Below, piece after piece: positions 17,145 to 26,241 of a stretch of 64,000 nt of DNA (the stretch's first letter is position 1; every line of letters begins with the position of its first letter). The stretch lies in contig NZ_SMGK01000001.1 in NCBI RefSeq assembly GCF_004339725.1, positions 1 to 64,000 of the forward strand. Reading direction: 5' to 3'. The position numbers and the translations under genes are program-made. The DNA comes from Acidipila rosea. GTDB lineage: Bacteria > Acidobacteriota > Terriglobia > Terriglobales > Acidobacteriaceae. Below the pieces are notes generated by a model, which was not told where the DNA came from, did not search any database, and saw only the letters and a list, made by a program, of their open reading frames with translations.

Positions 17145-17256
17145 CGGCAATAAAGGTTCTACACTCAAGTTCAGGCGCTCACTGCTGTTCGCCGCCGATT
17201 ATCGAAGGAGCCACCCATCGCGGCTGACCGCGTTTACGCTGTCGCCGTCTTTAGCT

Positions 17257-20094
17257 ATGCGTAAGCAACTTGCGTTCCTCACCGCTGTCTGCCTCCTCGC
17301 GGCCGTACCGGCGGCGCATTCTCAGAACACGGCTGATCCGTACAGTACCGGCAGCTCCTCTCAGGTCGACTGTTCTGACCCCATGAACTCTCTCTCAGAG
17401 GGCTGTGCTCAGCCCGGACAGACGAGCACGATGCAGGGCGGGCAGCAGCAGGGCTATGGCTCCCAGGCTACGGGCGCGCAGAGCTACGGCCAGACCAGCC
17501 AGACGGGACTGGCACAGCCAACTGCCTCTTCCATCAACAACCGCACCTACATCGACAATGGCGGATTGCTGAACCAGGGCCAGATGTCGCGCTATCAGCG
17601 GGGGTTCTTTGCCGGGCCGCCAGAGCCGCTGACCGAGTTTCAGCGCTTTGTTGCCGGCAGCACTGGCGAAGTTCTGCCCATCTACGGCGCCAGCCTCTTT
17701 CAGAACACCCCTTCAACTTTTTCGCCAGTTGAGCAGGTTCCGGTGACCGCCAACTATGTGATCGGGCCGGGAGACGAACTGCGCGTGCGGGTCTGGGGGC
17801 AGGTCAACTTCAATGCCGACGTGCGCGTTGACCGCTCAGGAGAGATCTATCTACCGCAAGTGGGCGCTGTACACGTTGCCGGACTTCAGTTCTCTGAGGT
17901 CGCTCCTCATCTGCGTGCTGATATCAGCCGCATCTTTCGCAATTTCAATCTGACGGTCAATGTCGGCCAGCTGCGCTCCATCCAGATATTTATGGTGGGC
18001 CAGGCTCGCCGTCCCGGCAGCTATACCGTCAGCTCCCTCAGCACCCTGGTCAATGCGCTCTTCGCCACGGGAGGACCATCCGTTTCGGGATCGCTCCGGC
18101 ATATCCTGCTCAAGCGCAACGGGCAGACGGTCACGGATTTTGATTTCTATGATTTCCTGGTCAATGGAGACAAGTCGAAGGATGTGTCGCTGCTCTCCGG
18201 CGATGTCATCTACATTCAACCAGTCGGCCCTCAGGTAGCCCTTGCTGGCAGCGTGCGCCACCCGGCCATCTTCGAGCTTCGTGAGGACACTACCGTCGCG
18301 CAGCTGCTCTCCTACGCAGGAGGCGCGTCGAACGTGGCCGCCAGCTCCCGCATCTCCATCGAGCGGCTGCAGGGCAACAGCGGACGCCAGGCGATGGAAG
18401 TAGGCTTTGACAGTACAGGTCTTGCCACGACCCTGAAGGATGGCGACATTCTTCGCGTGCTCTCCGTTGTCCCGGCCTTTCAGAAGACGGTCACATTGCG
18501 GGGAAACACCGCCAACCCGGGTAACTTTGCTTGGCACAAGGGAATGCGTCTGAGTGAGCTGATCCCCGATCGCGAGTCGCTGCTGACCCGAAATTACTGG
18601 TGGCGCCGTTCCCGTCTCGGACTTCCCACACCGGAGTTCGAACCGTTCGTAACCGGTCCGCTGGAGTATCAGCCCAGTCATCCTGTGAATATGGATACGC
18701 TCCACCGGCAGCAGGAGTGGCGCAACGAGACGCAGATGAGCTACGCCAATCGCTACTCTGCGGGTGCAGAGAGCGGCGGCTCAAGCCAGCCGAACGCCAG
18801 TGGGCAGCAGCAGCAACAGCAGCAGCGGCCGATGGCGCCTGTTCCTGCACCCTACGATGCCTACAGCTATCAGCAGCAACCGCTCCAGGGCGCGCAGATG
18901 CCGCAGGATCAGTCCTATCCCCAGGGTGTCTACTATGGCGTCCAGCAGCAGCAGGATGGTAAAGCGCCCATCCAGCCCTCTGTGCAGACCAATTCTCCCT
19001 ATGGGAGTTCGGGCCAGCAGGCGCAGCAGAACTCGGCCGCGAGTTCTGCCCTCGGAGCCTCGCAGTCTGAAGTGATCACGCAGAACACCGCAGGAGCATC
19101 TACCCGAACCGATGTCCGTATTCCCGCTCCGGAAATTGACTGGGATTATGCCGTCATTGAACGCCTCGATCCTCAGACGCTCAAGACCTCTCTCATTCCC
19201 TTTAACCTCGGCAAGCTGGTCATGGCTCATGATCAGAGCCAGAACCTCGAGCTTGAACCCGGAGATGTAGTCAGTATTCTGTCCCAGGCAGATATCCGCG
19301 TTCCTACCGCAGAGCAGACGAAGTTCGTCAGGCTGGAAGGCGAGTTCAAGGCTGCCGGTATCTACAGTGTCAAGCCCGGTGAGACCCTACGTGAGCTGGT
19401 GGCGCGCGCCGGTGGGCTGACTCCCAATGCCTATCTCTTCGGTTCCGAGTTCACCCGCCAGTCAACCCGCGTCCTGCAGCAGGCTCGTATCGACGAGTAC
19501 GTTCAGGGCCTGGAGCTGCAGATCGAACGAGGCGGCATTGCCACCGCGGCTGCCGCGACCGGCTCCTCCCAGGACCTGACCGGTGTCAATGCCGCTGCCA
19601 TGGCGAATGAGCGTGAGCTTATCAGCAGGCTGCAGCAGATTCGCGCCACCGGGCGTGTCGTTCTCCAGATAGACCCCAATGCGAAGGGCATCGCTGCTTT
19701 GCCCAACCTCCCGTTAGAGGATGGCGACAAGTTCGTTGTTCCGTCCACGCCCGCAACCGTTAACGTAGTGGGAGCGGTCTACGACCAGAACTCCTTCTTC
19801 TTTGGCAAGGGCGGACGTATAGGCGATTTTCTCCACCAGGCCGGTGGCCCGAATCGAGACGCGGACCGGAAGCACACCTTCATCATCCGCGCAGATGGAT
19901 CGGTCATCAGTCGCGAGGCAACCAGCGGCGTCTGGGGCAATACTTTCGAGGCGACTCGGATGCACCCCGGCGATACGATCGTCGTGCCGGAGAAGACCTT
20001 CAAACCGACCGCGCTGCGGACCTTCATCGATTACTCGCAGATCTTCTCTCAGCTCGCCACTGGCGTAGCGTTCTCGACCTTCCTGATCCCGTAA
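17257..20094 (+). CDS. Polysaccharide export protein with SLBB domains (Wza-like)
   Basis: The 945-residue secreted protein starts with a signal peptide ending near AHSQ. A polysaccharide-export domain follows (NYVIGPGDELRVRVWGQVNF, near residues 165-185), then repeated SLBB folds and a low-complexity Gln-rich linker (about residues 510-610). The C-terminal half repeats SLBB features. Family members form the outer-membrane exit channel for exopolysaccharide. It heads a run with rfbC, a phosphoglycosyl transferase and a Wzz protein. It is much longer than E. coli Wza, with a duplicated SLBB region. Confidence 0.88.
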   Translation: MRKQLAFLTAVCLLAAVPAAHSQNTADPYSTGSSSQVDCSDPMNSLSEGCAQPGQTSTMQGGQQQGYGSQATGAQSYGQTSQTGLAQPTASSINNRTYIDNGGLLNQGQMSRYQRGFFAGPPEPLTEFQRFVAGSTGEVLPIYGASLFQNTPSTFSPVEQVPVTANYVIGPGDELRVRVWGQVNFNADVRVDRSGEIYLPQVGAVHVAGLQFSEVAPHLRADISRIFRNFNLTVNVGQLRSIQIFMVGQARRPGSYTVSSLSTLVNALFATGGPSVSGSLRHILLKRNGQTVTDFDFYDFLVNGDKSKDVSLLSGDVIYIQPVGPQVALAGSVRHPAIFELREDTTVAQLLSYAGGASNVAASSRISIERLQGNSGRQAMEVGFDSTGLATTLKDGDILRVLSVVPAFQKTVTLRGNTANPGNFAWHKGMRLSELIPDRESLLTRNYWWRRSRLGLPTPEFEPFVTGPLEYQPSHPVNMDTLHRQQEWRNETQMSYANRYSAGAESGGSSQPNASGQQQQQQQRPMAPVPAPYDAYSYQQQPLQGAQMPQDQSYPQGVYYGVQQQQDGKAPIQPSVQTNSPYGSSGQQAQQNSAASSALGASQSEVITQNTAGASTRTDVRIPAPEIDWDYAVIERLDPQTLKTSLIPFNLGKLVMAHDQSQNLELEPGDVVSILSQADIRVPTAEQTKFVRLEGEFKAAGIYSVKPGETLRELVARAGGLTPNAYLFGSEFTRQSTRVLQQARIDEYVQGLELQIERGGIATAAAATGSSQDLTGVNAAAMANERELISRLQQIRATGRVVLQIDPNAKGIAALPNLPLEDGDKFVVPSTPATVNVVGAVYDQNSFFFGKGGRIGDFLHQAGGPNRDADRKHTFIIRADGSVISREATSGVWGNTFEATRMHPGDTIVVPEKTFKPTALRTFIDYSQIFSQLATGVAFSTFLIP

Positions 20095-20113
20095 TCGAAC
20101 CCAGGAGAATTGT

Positions 20114-20659
20114 TTGAAAGTCACTGAAACATCGTTGCCCGGCGTTCTGCTCCTCGAGCCGCGACTCTTCACCGATAGCCGCGGCTGGTTCGCGGAGTTT
20201 TATAACGAAAGGGTGTTTGCCGAAGCAGGGCTGCCCAGCCACTTTATCCAGGACAATCAGTCCCATTCGACTGAAGGTGTACTCCGCGGAATGCACTACC
20301 AGCTCGGCGCGCCCCAGGGCAAGCTGGTCCGCGTACTCAGCGGGACGATCTACGATGCGGTCGTTGACCTCAGGCCCGGTTCGCCCACCCGGGGGCAATG
20401 GGCTGGCTTTGAACTTTCGTCGGAGAATCGGCATATCTTATGGATTCCCGAGGACTTCGCTCATGGATTTAAGGTACTGTCGAAGACCGCCGATGTACTC
20501 TACAAGGTAACTAAGCCTTATGACTCAAGGGCAGAGCGGACCTTGCGTTGGGATGACCCCGAAGTGAACATTCTTTGGCCTGGAAGCGCCACCCCGGTGC
20601 TTTCATCGAAGGATGCTGACGGCAAATTCTGGAGCGAGGCAGAACTTCCCGTAGCGTAA
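20114..20659 (+). CDS. rfbC: dTDP-4-dehydrorhamnose 3,5-epimerase
   Basis: The 181-residue cupin-fold enzyme begins MKVTETSLPGVLLLEPRLF and contains the signature LRGMHYQL with its catalytic His, plus FAHGF. RfbC epimerises dTDP-4-keto-6-deoxyglucose on the way to dTDP-L-rhamnose. The TTG start at 20114 follows AGGAGA. It lies 19 nt after the export gene, so it probably belongs to the same transcript. The other rhamnose genes (rfbA, rfbB, rfbD) are not in the window. Confidence 0.93.
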   Translation: MKVTETSLPGVLLLEPRLFTDSRGWFAEFYNERVFAEAGLPSHFIQDNQSHSTEGVLRGMHYQLGAPQGKLVRVLSGTIYDAVVDLRPGSPTRGQWAGFELSSENRHILWIPEDFAHGFKVLSKTADVLYKVTKPYDSRAERTLRWDDPEVNILWPGSATPVLSSKDADGKFWSEAELPVA

Positions 20660-21055
20660 GAGTTTCTCCTCGCAGCAATAGGGAAATCCGCATTCGCCGC
20701 TGCTATTATTAACTTTTCTTAATATTTGGATGCCCGCAGAGGCTCTTAATTTGCACTATAAAGATTGTTAGAGAGTTACCATTACTCCTGTGTAGTCCTG
20801 AAAGGATAACGGAAGGTGAATAATTCTCGAAAACCGTTGCCCAAAGACTTGGTGCAGTGATAAACATACTGGTTAATGACAGGTTTACTAGGAATTACTT
20901 TAGTAAAAACAGCATCCAACGTCAGAGAGAAACAGATGAGTCACGCGGCATTCACCTTGGGAAAGTACAAGATTCGTAAAATCTGATTTCGTGCTGGAGT
21001 AAGCCCACTTTCCCCCCGATCACTCAGTCTCAGTTAGAAATCAGGAGTCATTCGT
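20660..21055 (+). promoter_or_regulatory. AT-rich intergenic region with inverted repeat, upstream of sugar transferase
   Basis: No gene is visible in these 396 nt, which are distinctly AT-richer than the flanks. A 24-bp dyad, TTTACTA (20884-20890) and TAGTAAA (20901-20907), is operator-like. A TATAAA box lies at about 20756, but no convincing -35 box is spaced to it. This is the likely control region of the sugar transferase and wzz pair. Confidence 0.4.
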
Positions 21056-21943
21056 TTGGCTTTATCAATCTGGACCACTCGCAGTCACCCTGACTCTCAA
21101 GAGGGGGACGCTTCCTGGGCTAATCCGCAAGCTGTATCTCTCCAAGAGGAGAACTCCCAGGAGTTTGGCTGGGAATCTAACAGCATTGCGCTCGAAGCGG
21201 AGGCTGCCAGCACTGGTTTCGAAGAAGAGCCTGATGCTTTGGGAGATCCCATCGAGCTTGATCTGCGCGATGGCCGGGTCACGTTTTTCCCTGCTCGCAC
21301 CACGATTCTTGGTCTGCCGACCCAGAATAGTAGCTACCGGATCGGCAAGCGGATTTTTGACCTTACCCTCACCCTTCTGACTGCTCCCATTATCCTTCCC
21401 CTGTTGGCATCTCTGGCCACTGCAATCGCCCTGACTTCCGGGGCTCCGGTCTTTTACCGCCAGCGGCGCATTGGGCAGCACGGTAAGGTTTTCGAAATTA
21501 TCAAGTTCAGGACGATGAAGCGCGATGCGGAGCAGGTCCTTGGCGAGTGCCTCAAGGCCAGCCCGGAAGCCCGGCGCGAATGGCAACAGACGCACAAGCT
21601 CAGAAATGATCCCCGTATCACGACCATCGGCAGGTTCCTTCGCAAGACCAGCCTGGATGAGCTGCCCCAGATCTTTAATGTCCTGCGGGGCGAGATGACG
21701 CTGGTTGGTCCACGGCCTATCGTCCATGCTGAATGCTCCCGGTATGCGGGCCGCTTTGCCTACTATACGGCCGCTGTTCCTGGCGTCACGGGCCTCTGGC
21801 AGGTGTCCGGACGTTGTGACGTCTCCTACGCGACGCGTGTACGCCTGGACGAACACTATGTTCGCAACTGGAGCCTGTTGAGAGATGTCAGTATCCTGCT
21901 CCGCACTCCTCGCTCGGTAATCTGTCGCCGCGGCGCATACTAG
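21056..21943 (+). CDS. Exopolysaccharide initiating sugar (phosphoglycosyl) transferase
   Basis: The 295-residue product has a soluble head of about 95 residues, one re-entrant or membrane helix (LTLLTAPIILPLLASLATAI), and the bacterial sugar transferase domain with FEIIKFRTM, KTSLDELPQIFNVLRGEM and LVGPRP. Such monotopic enzymes (WbaP, ExoY, PglC type) move a sugar phosphate to undecaprenyl phosphate, the first step of exopolysaccharide repeat synthesis. The TTG start follows AGGAG. It lacks the multi-span N-terminus of full-length WbaP. Confidence 0.9.
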   Translation: MALSIWTTRSHPDSQEGDASWANPQAVSLQEENSQEFGWESNSIALEAEAASTGFEEEPDALGDPIELDLRDGRVTFFPARTTILGLPTQNSSYRIGKRIFDLTLTLLTAPIILPLLASLATAIALTSGAPVFYRQRRIGQHGKVFEIIKFRTMKRDAEQVLGECLKASPEARREWQQTHKLRNDPRITTIGRFLRKTSLDELPQIFNVLRGEMTLVGPRPIVHAECSRYAGRFAYYTAAVPGVTGLWQVSGRCDVSYATRVRLDEHYVRNWSLLRDVSILLRTPRSVICRRGAY

Positions 21944-22010
21944 CGGTTCCGGGGAGTGCAGCTAATCCCGGACATTCCCGCGCGCGCTTGCGTTAACATA
22001 TTTGAACAGC

Positions 22011-23273
22011 ATGACTAACACCGGCACGGTCGAACCTCAAGTGGATCAGGGACAGAATCACCAGCTGGCAGCCGGGGCAGGGCAAAGAATCGAAGTCGAG
22101 CCGGACGATTCGATTGACGTCCTGGATATTCTGGTGGTGCTGGCGCAAGGCTGGCGTAGAATTGCGCTGCTTTCCTGCATCGGGTTAATTCTTGGCGTCA
22201 TACTATCGCTCGTCCTGCGACCCACTTATAAAGGCAGCGCTCTCATCCTGCCCCCTCAGCAGGAGCATTCCATCTCCTCTGCTCTGGCAGGTCAGCTCGG
22301 CGCGCTGGCCAGTCTGGGGGGAGGTGGCGGTGGAGGGTTACTCAAAAATCCTGCGGACATGTACGTCGGCATTCTTGAGAGCCGGACCATCGCTGATGAA
22401 CTCATTGCAAAATTTCACCTGAAGGCGCTCTATAAAGAAAAAACCATGGCCGCCACCAGGGATGATCTCAAAAAGAACACCACTTTCGAAGCGGGAAAAG
22501 ACGGTCTCATCCACATTTCAGTTGAAGACCATGATCCGCAACGAGCCAGTGATCTCACGAACGGCTATCTCGATGCGCTCTACCGCATGAACTCGACTTT
22601 AGCCATCACCGAGGCGGCCCAGCGCCGGGTCTTCTTCGATGAGCAGCTTGCGGAGGAGAAGTCCGCGCTGCTCAAAGCAGAGGACGCACTTAAGCAGACA
22701 GAAGAGAAAACCGGACTGATTCAGCTCAATGGGCAGGCCCAGGCGATCATCAGCAGCATCGCGCAGGCACGGGCACAGATTTCAAGTCTTGAAGTAGAGT
22801 TGCAGGCGACACGCACGTTTGCTACCGACCAGAATCCTGACGCTGTCCGCATCCAGCAGGAGATAGCTACCCGTCAGCGGGAGTTGGCCCAGCTTGAGAG
22901 CAGCCAGGCCAAGCTCGCTCCGGGCGATATCGCGCTACCTGCCGGCAGGGTTCCACAGGCTGGGCTCGAATTTGCCAGCAAGGTGCGTGACCTGAAGTAC
23001 CACGAGACGCTCTACGATCTTCTGTCGCGACAGTATGAGGCTGCGAGAATTGATGAAGCAAAATCTGCTCCCATTCTGCAGGTCGTTGACCGGGCCGTTC
23101 CTCCAGATAAGAAGTCAGGGCCACATCGCCTTCTGATCCTGGCTGGCCTCACCTTCCTGGGGTTTGTGATGGGATGTCTCTGGGCATTTCTGCGGCAGGC
23201 CATGCTTCGTATGCAGAGCGAGCCTGAAACTGCTATGAAGCTGGCGCAGATGCGCTCCGCGCTGCGTTCCTGA
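22011..23273 (+). CDS. Wzz/GumC-type polysaccharide chain-length protein
   Basis: The 420-residue product has a first membrane helix around residues 49-70 (WRRIALLSCIGLILGVILSL), a periplasmic domain with a long coiled coil (about residues 200-300), and a second helix near the C-terminus (LLILAGLTFLGFVMGCLWAF). This is the Wzz/PCP topology that sets polymer length together with the export channel. No C-terminal tyrosine kinase domain is fused. A TTG at 22002 would add three residues; no good ribosome binding site decides. Confidence 0.88.
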   Translation: MTNTGTVEPQVDQGQNHQLAAGAGQRIEVEPDDSIDVLDILVVLAQGWRRIALLSCIGLILGVILSLVLRPTYKGSALILPPQQEHSISSALAGQLGALASLGGGGGGGLLKNPADMYVGILESRTIADELIAKFHLKALYKEKTMAATRDDLKKNTTFEAGKDGLIHISVEDHDPQRASDLTNGYLDALYRMNSTLAITEAAQRRVFFDEQLAEEKSALLKAEDALKQTEEKTGLIQLNGQAQAIISSIAQARAQISSLEVELQATRTFATDQNPDAVRIQQEIATRQRELAQLESSQAKLAPGDIALPAGRVPQAGLEFASKVRDLKYHETLYDLLSRQYEAARIDEAKSAPILQVVDRAVPPDKKSGPHRLLILAGLTFLGFVMGCLWAFLRQAMLRMQSEPETAMKLAQMRSALRS

Positions 23274-23326
23274 GGCGCCGCACGCTACCAGCTTGACCAC
23301 TTAAGATTGGGTTTGATCCGGAATCG

Positions 23327-24370
23327 CTACGGGAGCGGCACTTCCGTGCCCTCGGGCGAGGCGGCAACGGGCCGTGCAGCAAACTCGCGCTCGATCTGCG
23401 CGCTCACGCCGGTTTGTGCAAACTCGGCGGTCACTCTGATTCCATTAAAAATTGCCCGATCATTGGACGAACCATGGCCAATGATGCAGCCACCGCGCAG
23501 TCCCAGCAGGGGCGCGCCGCCATACTCCGACGGGTCAACTCGCTTCTTGAAGGCATTGAATGCCTTACGGGAAAGCAGCGCCCCCACCTGTGCCGTGACA
23601 GTTTTGGTCAGCGATTCCTTGAGCATGTCGCGAACCAGCCGGGTCAGGCTCTCTGAGGTCTTGAGCGCCACATTACCCACGAAGCCGTCGCAGACCACGA
23701 CATGGGCGTTGCCATTGTAGATGTCGCGCCCCTCTACGTTGCCGATGAACTGGATCGGGAGATCCCGCAGAAGAGAAAATGCTTCGCGGGTAAGATCATT
23801 CCCTTTGCCTTCTTCTTCGCCGATGGAGAGCAGCCCGACACGCGGACGGGATATTTTGAGCACGCATCGGGCATAAATATCGCCCATGAGAGCAAACTGC
23901 TCCAGGTTAGAAGGCTTGCAGTCGACATTCGCTCCCACGTCGACCAGGACACAAGGCGAGCCGCTGGAGGTAGGCAAAACCGCGGCCAGGGCCGGGCGAT
24001 CCACTCCCGGCAATGCGCCGAGCACCATCTTGGCGATAGCCATGGCGGCACCGGTATTTCCTGCCGTGAAGAAGCCGGCGGCTTTCTTCTCGCGAACCAT
24101 GCGGAGGCCCACGCGCATCGAGCTGTCGCGCTTGGTGCGAACAGCCGAGGCGACCTTCTCGTCCATGCCTACGCGTTCACTGGCATGCACGATGTGGATG
24201 GGCAGGCGCTCGCCCCGCAGAGCGTCAGAGAGGAGCGGACGCAGCTCTTCCTGCCTCCCGATAAGGTGAATGCGTACCGGCAGGTGCCTGCAAGCCAGGA
24301 TCGCGCCTCGTATCTCCGGCTCGGGCGCCTTGTCGGAACCCATTGCGTCGAGAGCGATATCGGTCAGCAT
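23327..24370 (-). CDS. plsX: Phosphate acyltransferase PlsX
   Basis: The 347-residue enzyme begins [17 protein letters not shown] and contains ADVGANVD-like and [11 protein letters not shown] motifs of the PlsX fold. It makes acyl-phosphate from acyl-ACP for phosphatidic acid synthesis. It is the last gene of a yceD-rpmF-plsX run, the arrangement seen in many bacteria. fabH, which often follows plsX, is absent; the next gene is the convergent wzz. Confidence 0.97.
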   Translation of the reverse strand: MLTDIALDAMGSDKAPEPEIRGAILACRHLPVRIHLIGRQEELRPLLSDALRGERLPIHIVHASERVGMDEKVASAVRTKRDSSMRVGLRMVREKKAAGFFTAGNTGAAMAIAKMVLGALPGVDRPALAAVLPTSSGSPCVLVDVGANVDCKPSNLEQFALMGDIYARCVLKISRPRVGLLSIGEEEGKGNDLTREAFSLLRDLPIQFIGNVEGRDIYNGNAHVVVCDGFVGNVALKTSESLTRLVRDMLKESLTKTVTAQVGALLSRKAFNAFKKRVDPSEYGGAPLLGLRGGCIIGHGSSNDRAIFNGIRVTAEFAQTGVSAQIEREFAARPVAASPEGTEVPLP

Positions 24371-24379
24371 CGGCTGGAG

Positions 24380-24565
24380 TTAGCTGGCTTCCTTCACTTC
24401 AAGAACATCACGGCCCTTATAGGTGCCGCACTTGGGGCATGCGCGATGCGACAGCTTACGCTCATGGCAGTTGGGGCATTCGGACAGACCGGTTGCAGTC
24501 AGCGCATCATGCGCGCGGCGCTTGGAGGTGCGGGCCTTGGAGTGGCGCCGCTTCGGATTCGGCAT
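24380..24565 (-). CDS. rpmF: 50S ribosomal protein L32
   Basis: The product has 61 residues, with the N-terminal MPNPKRRHSKARTSKRRAHD typical of L32 and a zinc motif CPNC...CPKC (about residues 30-46). It lies between yceD and plsX, 9 nt before plsX, and is probably cotranscribed and translationally linked with it. Confidence 0.97.
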   Translation of the reverse strand: MPNPKRRHSKARTSKRRAHDALTATGLSECPNCHERKLSHRACPKCGTYKGRDVLEVKEAS

Positions 24566-24619
24566 TGCAGTTTCCTTTCGAGCGGAGCAGTCGCGATACG
24601 CGTCCCTGTTCCGTGCGTG

Positions 24620-25171
24620 TTACGTCTTGATCCGGCTGCGCAGATCCGACAGGGCTGACCACCGCGGATCGGCCGGGGCCGCATCGCAGTTGCATGCGTC
24701 TGTATTCAGATTGCTTCCGCAGTGCGGACAAAGTCCTTTACAGTCAGGGCCACAGAGAGAGCGCGCCGGCAGGGCTAGCAGCACCTGTTCACGAAGCACA
24801 TCTTCGAGCACCAGACCATCCTTAAGATAATAACCGATTTCCGTCTCCGAGGTGGTGACTGCGTGCTCTGACGAGTCATGATCGACGCCGACGGGCCGAA
24901 ACAGCAGGTCAAATTCGCTGTTGACCTCATGCTCGACCGTGTCCAGACAGCGCGCACAGGGTACCTCGAATTTCCCGCTGCAGTTGCCCCGCAGCCGGAT
25001 ATCGGCAATGATCTCCCGGGGACCGCGATGTTCCTTGATGAGGTCAGCTGTGCCTGAGGTCAACATCGGTCCGATCTGGTGGATTTCACCACCATAATCG
25101 ATGCTCCCAGGCTCGAATGTCAGATTAAACTCAAGCGGCTCGCGCTCGAGATCCAGGGGCGTAATCAGCAT
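24620..25171 (-). CDS. DUF177/YceD family protein
   Basis: The 183-residue product starts MLITPLDLEREPLEF and contains the DUF177 pattern with CARCLD in the middle and a C-terminal CGPDCKGLCPHCGSNLN cluster. In plants and bacteria YceD is linked to 23S rRNA maturation, and it sits beside rpmF here. I start at 25171 because an AAAGGA site precedes it and the family begins there. The frame stays open another 80 codons upstream, but that part overlaps a divergent gene on the other strand. Confidence 0.9.
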   Translation of the reverse strand: MLITPLDLEREPLEFNLTFEPGSIDYGGEIHQIGPMLTSGTADLIKEHRGPREIIADIRLRGNCSGKFEVPCARCLDTVEHEVNSEFDLLFRPVGVDHDSSEHAVTTSETEIGYYLKDGLVLEDVLREQVLLALPARSLCGPDCKGLCPHCGSNLNTDACNCDAAPADPRWSALSDLRSRIKT

Positions 25172-25240
25172 GGAGGGAATCCTTTCTCTTAGAGTAAAGG
25201 ATGCACCCAGTCCCTGGTCAATTCGCGCTATCCTTGTTGC

Positions 25241-25420
25241 GTGAAGCTGCTTGATTTTCTTACGGAATCCTTTATCTCCACCTTCGGCATCACCCGCCCG
25301 AGGCCCGAGCAGCAGCGGCTTGCAAGCCTCCTCATCGGAGGTTTCCTGCTTGCGGTCATCACCGGAGCCTTCGGCATCGTGGGCTTTTTTCTCTGGGCCA
25401 TTTATCACCATGGCGGCTAA
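25241..25420 (+). CDS. Small conserved-looking membrane protein (59 aa)
   Basis: A GTG-started frame gives MKLLDFLTESFISTFGITRP, a linker PEQQRLA, then one long membrane helix (SLLIGGFLLAVITGAFGIVGFFLWAIY) and a basic-polar tail HHGG. Codon usage matches the host and the amphipathic N-terminus looks protein-like. It is divergent from yceD, with 69 nt between starts. I have a loose memory of similar small proteins beside DUF177 in Acidobacteria, but this is unverified. The function is unknown. Confidence 0.6.
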   Translation: MKLLDFLTESFISTFGITRPRPEQQRLASLLIGGFLLAVITGAFGIVGFFLWAIYHHGG

Positions 25421-25489
25421 TTAGCTTCTCCGGTAGAGGCCCAGCCTGTTTTTAGATATGTCCTCTGGCCTGTCAGCGGTCCTGATACT

Positions 25490-25610
25490 TTCTGAATCAG
25501 AATCTGGAACGCGCCTTCCCGTCCTTTCTCGCCCCACTTTTCCTCTATGACATTTTCTTCATCCTGGCATCATTTTCTTCTTGACATATTTCTCAAGCTC
25601 AGAATAAAGT
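25490..25610 (+). promoter_or_regulatory. Candidate promoter and operators of the biosynthetic cluster
   Basis: Three signals lie together in an AT-rich, gene-free stretch. TTCTGAATCAGAA (25490-25502) is a perfect 6-1-6 palindrome. The 10-mer CATTTTCTTC occurs at 25551-25560 and again at 25571-25580, exactly 20 bp apart. TTGACA (25581-25586) follows immediately, with TAAAGT 18 bp later (25605-25610). The layout fits an activator binding as a direct repeat on one face of the helix just upstream of a sigma-70-type promoter. The first gene starts at 25782. Confidence 0.45.
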
Positions 25611-25781
25611 CAGGATCGAATTTGGGAGCCAGCACGATCGGTTCCTTCGCGAATCCGGCTTCAAGACTCGCTCACGTTGAGATTGACTAGCTGTTTCGCA
25701 ATGTCTGCTGCCGTTCTCTTTCCCTGGTTTCGCTCCCCTGGAGAACGCTCCCGACCTCCGCCGTCAGGATTAGGAGGATCT

Positions 25782-26240
25782 ATGCCCTGGAGCAATTTCG
25801 CACATCTCACGGCCCCCCCGAAGGGTGATGAAATCGGGATAAAGGGCGCGGGTTCGATCCATCGAAGCGTCCCCTTCGCGGCTGCCGGAGAGCAACTACT
25901 CCCGCTCAAAGCTGAGCTGGCTGCCGGCCACTCTGCCAAGACTCCTCCCGCCGCGATGACTGCTTTCACCAGGACGCAGGCGGCGCGGGTGCGTCATTAC
26001 CAGGTCGATCCCAACTTCTGGTTGCCGGCATGGGTGCGAGAACACATTGATGCGAAGGGCAAGCCGGATGAATTGATCCAGAAGGTCATTGACCGCGTTA
26101 AAGCGAGCCCCAGTGCCCGCTCCCTCCAGGAAGCCCAGGCCGTGCTCAATGAACTGGGGCGCAGCGCTGAAGGAACCGCAGCTGTACGAAAGGCTTTGAC
26201 GAAAGATGTCCTGCGGCGCGTGGTTCAGGGAGGGCAATGA
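25782..26240 (+). CDS. Unknown protein, first gene of the YcaO-terpene cluster (152 aa)
   Basis: I do not recognise this 152-residue protein. The ATG at 25782 has a strong AGGAGG site at 25772-25777. The N-terminal 60 residues are Gly/Ala/Pro-rich and probably disordered. The C-terminal half is helical, with a region (YQVDPNFWLPAWVREHIDAKG) that may be a small binding motif. No signal peptide is visible. The next gene starts 1 nt after its stop, so the two are almost certainly translated together. Confidence 0.7.
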   Translation: MPWSNFAHLTAPPKGDEIGIKGAGSIHRSVPFAAAGEQLLPLKAELAAGHSAKTPPAAMTAFTRTQAARVRHYQVDPNFWLPAWVREHIDAKGKPDELIQKVIDRVKASPSARSLQEAQAVLNELGRSAEGTAAVRKALTKDVLRRVVQGGQ

Positions 26241-26241
26241 T

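Noticed and set aside
20790-20830. Cyclic-di-GMP-type riboswitch before the sugar transferase
   Set aside because: A GGATAACGGAAGG stretch looked suggestive, but the conserved core and pairing of known classes are not present.
23702-24658. 318-codon plus-strand frame opposite plsX and rpmF
   Set aside because: Shadow of two certain genes; no domain.
25172-25411. 80-residue N-terminal extension of yceD
   Set aside because: Not part of the DUF177 family, no ribosome site, and it overlaps a better-supported small gene on the other strand.
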